Part shown: piece by piece, positions 4,178 through 6,391 of the stretch | How positions within the stretch are numbered: the first letter of the stretch is position 1 | Layout of the letters: every line of letters begins with the position of its first letter | Assembly (NCBI GenBank): GCA_029258495.1 | Contig: JARHYV010000009.1 | Coordinates: forward strand, 1-6,391 | Direction: 5' to 3' | DNA length: 6,391 nucleotides | Source of the DNA: Faecousia sp. | GTDB lineage: Bacteria > Bacillota > Clostridia > Oscillospirales > Oscillospiraceae | The notes under the pieces: generated by a model | What the model was told of the DNA's origin: nothing | What the model saw: only the letters and a program-made list of their open reading frames with translations | The model's database searches: none | Made by a program: the position numbers and the translations under genes

Positions 4178-6391
4178 TTACTCGTTTGTTTTCTTTTTCT
4201 TGCCGGGAACCATGTCCATTACCAGCAGAGCCAAAGACAGCACGCTCAGCACAGCCAGAGTGATCTGAGCCACATTCAGAGTGGTCTGCCACCAAGGAGT
4301 GACCATCACGATTCTGGTGTCCATTCCGATGCCGTCCATGCCGCGGGAATGGAGGACAGTGTACAGGATCCGATGTGCGGACTCGCGCATTGCCCGAGCC
4401 ATAGGAGCGTTGGGTGTTGCACCATTGGGGCCATAAGCTGCGAACTCAAAGCCCAGATCGCCGGAAGTGGATGCGATTGCACCGGTGCCAGTGGTGCCGG
4501 GGAAGTTATCGGGAATGTCACAGCCGCCCAAGACCTCATGAGGCTTGCTCATATAGTCCTTCTCGTACATATCGGTAACTGCAAAGCCAGTCATGCCTGC
4601 CTCGCCGCGGAGCCAGTCGGTCAGCAGCTCGTGAGAGGCACCTGCCCATACGGCACCGATCCGGTTGAAAGCGGTCATAACACACTTGGCATCAGCATTG
4701 ACGATGGGCAGCTCGAATGCACGCAGGTACAGCTCACGCATTGCCTGCTCGTTGCACCAAGTACCCAGGCCCTGACGCTGGAGTTCCTGATCATTCAGCG
4801 CAAAGTGTTTGTTGTAGACATACACGCCCTTGGACTGGATGCCGCGAGTTTCATAGGCGCCGATCAGTCCGGTCAGAATGCCGTCCTCGGAGTAGTACTC
4901 AAAGACGCGGCCTGCATAGGGAGTACGATGGATATTCAGGCCGGTGCCGTAGAAACCGGCATAACCTGCCCACATAGCGTCCTCACCGATCAGCTCGCCG
5001 ACTTCCTCTACCAGTTCATCGTTCATGGTTGCAGCAATGATATTGTTGCTGGGATAGCAGGTACCGGTCAGGTTCTTGTCGGGATCGTTGGTCTGGTTTG
5101 CATAGCCGTTGATACCGGCAGAATACTTCTGAGTAACACCGGAGGGGCCATTGTGATCCAGAGTCTCGGGCTTGCCCACAGACTCAAGAGAAACGGTCAT
5201 ACGCAGGCCAACTGCACACAGACGGGAAAGATCCTCAAAGCTCAGCTGGTTCAGCAGCTCATCCCACTTGGGATCGTTGTAAGGCAGCGGCTCGCCATTC
5301 TCGTCCTTCAGCAGCTGAATGAGAGAATAAGTGGTGTCGTCAGAGCCCATCACAGGCCAGTTATCGTCATTTGCAGGCAGATCTGCATCATCCAGAATGG
5401 TATCCTGATACATCATCTCTGTCATGGCAAGCTTAACGAAGTTGTCGTTCAGACCGTCGCCATTTTCGTCAGCCCACAGCATCAGAGTATCCTGCCAGTT
5501 GTTGCGGGACAGATAGGTGATCTGATTGTCGCCCTTGCCCTCATAGCGGTTGATGTCAGCGCCGGCAAAGAGGCTTGTGACTTCGGCGCCGGTGCCGTAT
5601 GCCTTGGAATAGGTTTCTGCATCAAATTCATAAGTGGTCTGGTAGACCATGCTGGTGTTGCCGTCTGCGGTCATGCCGTTTTCGACAGTCTTGCCCTTGG
5701 CAGCCAGAATGTTGTTGATTGCCTCGTGGCTGTTAGCCGCAGCAGTCAGGTAGTAGTTGCCGGCATCCAGAATGAAGGAACCGGTTCCCAGAGCATCATA
5801 GCTGGTCAGGAAATACTCGGGGAAGGTGATGGTCACAGTCTCGGTTGCACCGGGCTCCAGCATGCCGGTCTTGCCATAGCCGACCAGCTCCACAGATGCC
5901 TTCTCGATCTGGTTTGCTCGGTCATAGTCGGTGTAGGGCTTCTGAGCGTACAGCTGCACAGCCTTCTTGCCGGCTACTGCGCCGGTGTTGGTAACATCAA
6001 CCGTTACAACATACTCGGTATCGGCGCCCTTGCCCTGCTTCTCCACCTTCATGTTGCCCATGTCAAAGGTGGTGTAGCTCAGGCCGTAGCCGAAGGGATA
6101 AGCGACCACATTGTTATACTGGAAGTCGCCCACGTTCGCAGCACCCAGAACAGTGTCCTCATATCGGGTTTCCGTGTAGCGATAGCCTACATAGATACCC
6201 TCCTGATATGCCACGTAGCTTGTGTACTTAGCGGGGCTGGAAACAAAGGTATAGTCGGCAGCGTTGGTATAGGTATAGTTGCCGAAGTTTGCCATGCCGG
6301 GATTCAGCAGGTTGTTGGTCCACCAAGTGTCGGGCAAGGAGCCGGAGGGGTTGACCTTACCGCTCAGGATATCACCGACTGCGTAAAGACC
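4178..6391 (-). CDS. Membrane-anchored GH3 beta-glycosidase with inverted domain order (5' end outside window)
   Basis: The frame stays open to the right edge, giving 737 visible residues. It starts GLYAVGDILSGKVNPSG, a GH3_C signature, so the protein begins upstream. In visible numbering: GH3_C to about 107 (EGIYVGYRYTETRYED, PFGYGLSYTTF); Fn3-like about 115-222; an acidic linker about 235-375; catalytic barrel about 378-678 with LDHNGPSG (D412), GRVFEYYSEDG, NKHFALNDQE (K528-H529) and the nucleophile D607 in GFAVTDM; and a membrane helix about 703-727 ending in KKKK, which implies an inside C-terminus and an extracellular enzyme. The order C-domain, Fn3, barrel is the reverse of most GH3 enzymes but is known from Ruminococcus albus and Butyrivibrio fibrisolvens beta-glucosidases. 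Likely activity is beta-glucosidase or a related exo-glycosidase; GH3 substrate is not readable. The TTG at 6337 is internal, not a start. Confidence 0.9.
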   Translation of the reverse strand, partial: GLYAVGDILSGKVNPSGSLPDTWWTNNLLNPGMANFGNYTYTNAADYTFVSSPAKYTSYVAYQEGIYVGYRYTETRYEDTVLGAANVGDFQYNNVVAYPFGYGLSYTTFDMGNMKVEKQGKGADTEYVVTVDVTNTGAVAGKKAVQLYAQKPYTDYDRANQIEKASVELVGYGKTGMLEPGATETVTITFPEYFLTSYDALGTGSFILDAGNYYLTAAANSHEAINNILAAKGKTVENGMTADGNTSMVYQTTYEFDAETYSKAYGTGAEVTSLFAGADINRYEGKGDNQITYLSRNNWQDTLMLWADENGDGLNDNFVKLAMTEMMYQDTILDDADLPANDDNWPVMGSDDTTYSLIQLLKDENGEPLPYNDPKWDELLNQLSFEDLSRLCAVGLRMTVSLESVGKPETLDHNGPSGVTQKYSAGINGYANQTNDPDKNLTGTCYPSNNIIAATMNDELVEEVGELIGEDAMWAGYAGFYGTGLNIHRTPYAGRVFEYYSEDGILTGLIGAYETRGIQSKGVYVYNKHFALNDQELQRQGLGTWCNEQAMRELYLRAFELPIVNADAKCVMTAFNRIGAVWAGASHELLTDWLRGEAGMTGFAVTDMYEKDYMSKPHEVLGGCDIPDNFPGTTGTGAIASTSGDLGFEFAAYGPNGATPNAPMARAMRESAHRILYTVLHSRGMDGIGMDTRIVMVTPWWQTTLNVAQITLAVLSVLSLALLVMDMVPGKKKKTNE
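4211..4285 (-). other. C-terminal transmembrane helix of the GH3 protein
   Basis: After PWWQT, about 25 mostly hydrophobic residues (TLNVAQITLAVLSVLSLALL and on) are followed by PGKKKKTNE. By the positive-inside rule the tail is cytoplasmic and the preceding catalytic barrel is outside the membrane. Confidence 0.8.
5444..5470 (-). other. Calcium-loop-like motif DENGDGLND in the GH3 linker
   Basis: The pattern DxNxDGxxD matches Ca2+-binding loops of the EF-hand, dockerin and thrombospondin-3 kind (visible residues D308, N310, D312, D316). The EF-hand position-12 acid is absent (valine), so it is not a canonical EF-hand. It sits in an acidic insert between the Fn3-like domain and the barrel. 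Calcium binding is inference. Confidence 0.35.

Noticed and set aside
6335..6337. TTG at 6337 as the start of the GH3 gene
   Set aside because: The frame continues to the window edge with GLYAVGDILSGKVNPSG, a conserved GH3_C segment, so this codon is an internal leucine.
1..6391. CRISPR arrays, tRNA or rRNA genes, insertion sequences, phage or defence genes
   Set aside because: I saw no regularly spaced repeats, tRNA-like fold, transposase or integrase motif, or terminal inverted repeats. The coding content is ordinary carbohydrate metabolism plus glf.

Overview
This window looks like part of a plant- or host-glycan utilisation locus from an anaerobic gut Firmicute. Protein wording suggests Oscillospiraceae/Ruminococcaceae (Faecalibacterium, Subdoligranulum or Ruminococcus-like). 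That placement is inferred from the style of the GH3, GH2 and GPH-transporter sequences and a base composition slightly above 50% GC by eye; no marker gene is present. All supported genes lie on the minus strand, so transcription runs from high to low coordinates.

In transcription order: (1) the 3' portion of a membrane-anchored GH3 beta-glycosidase, 6391-4178, running off the right edge; its domains are in the inverted order (GH3_C, then an Fn3-like domain, then the catalytic barrel) and it ends in a C-terminal membrane segment. (2) A 189-bp spacer holding an 18-bp-stem hairpin, a plausible promoter with a perfect TATAAT, and a palindrome in the leader. (3) A complete cytoplasmic GH2 enzyme, probably a beta-galactosidase, 3988-2066. 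(4) A 76-bp spacer with overlapping GGATC/GATCC repeats. (5) A complete GPH-family sugar:cation symporter, 1989-394. (6) A roughly 270-bp spacer with several strong hairpins, a likely intrinsic terminator, and a 32-codon small ORF or gene remnant that overlaps the next gene by ATGA. (7) The first 41 codons of a UDP-galactopyranose mutase (glf), running off the left edge.

The inferred logic is that the GH3 enzyme trims glycosides outside the membrane, the GPH symporter imports short oligosaccharides, and the GH2 enzyme, which has no signal peptide, removes terminal beta-linked sugar in the cytoplasm. glf (galactofuranose precursor synthesis for surface polysaccharide) is separated by a terminator and probably begins a different unit. 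No regulator, mobile element, CRISPR array, tRNA or rRNA was seen. The window is mostly ordinary carbohydrate-catabolic sequence. The parts worth a second look are the small ORF before glf and the structured intergenic regions.
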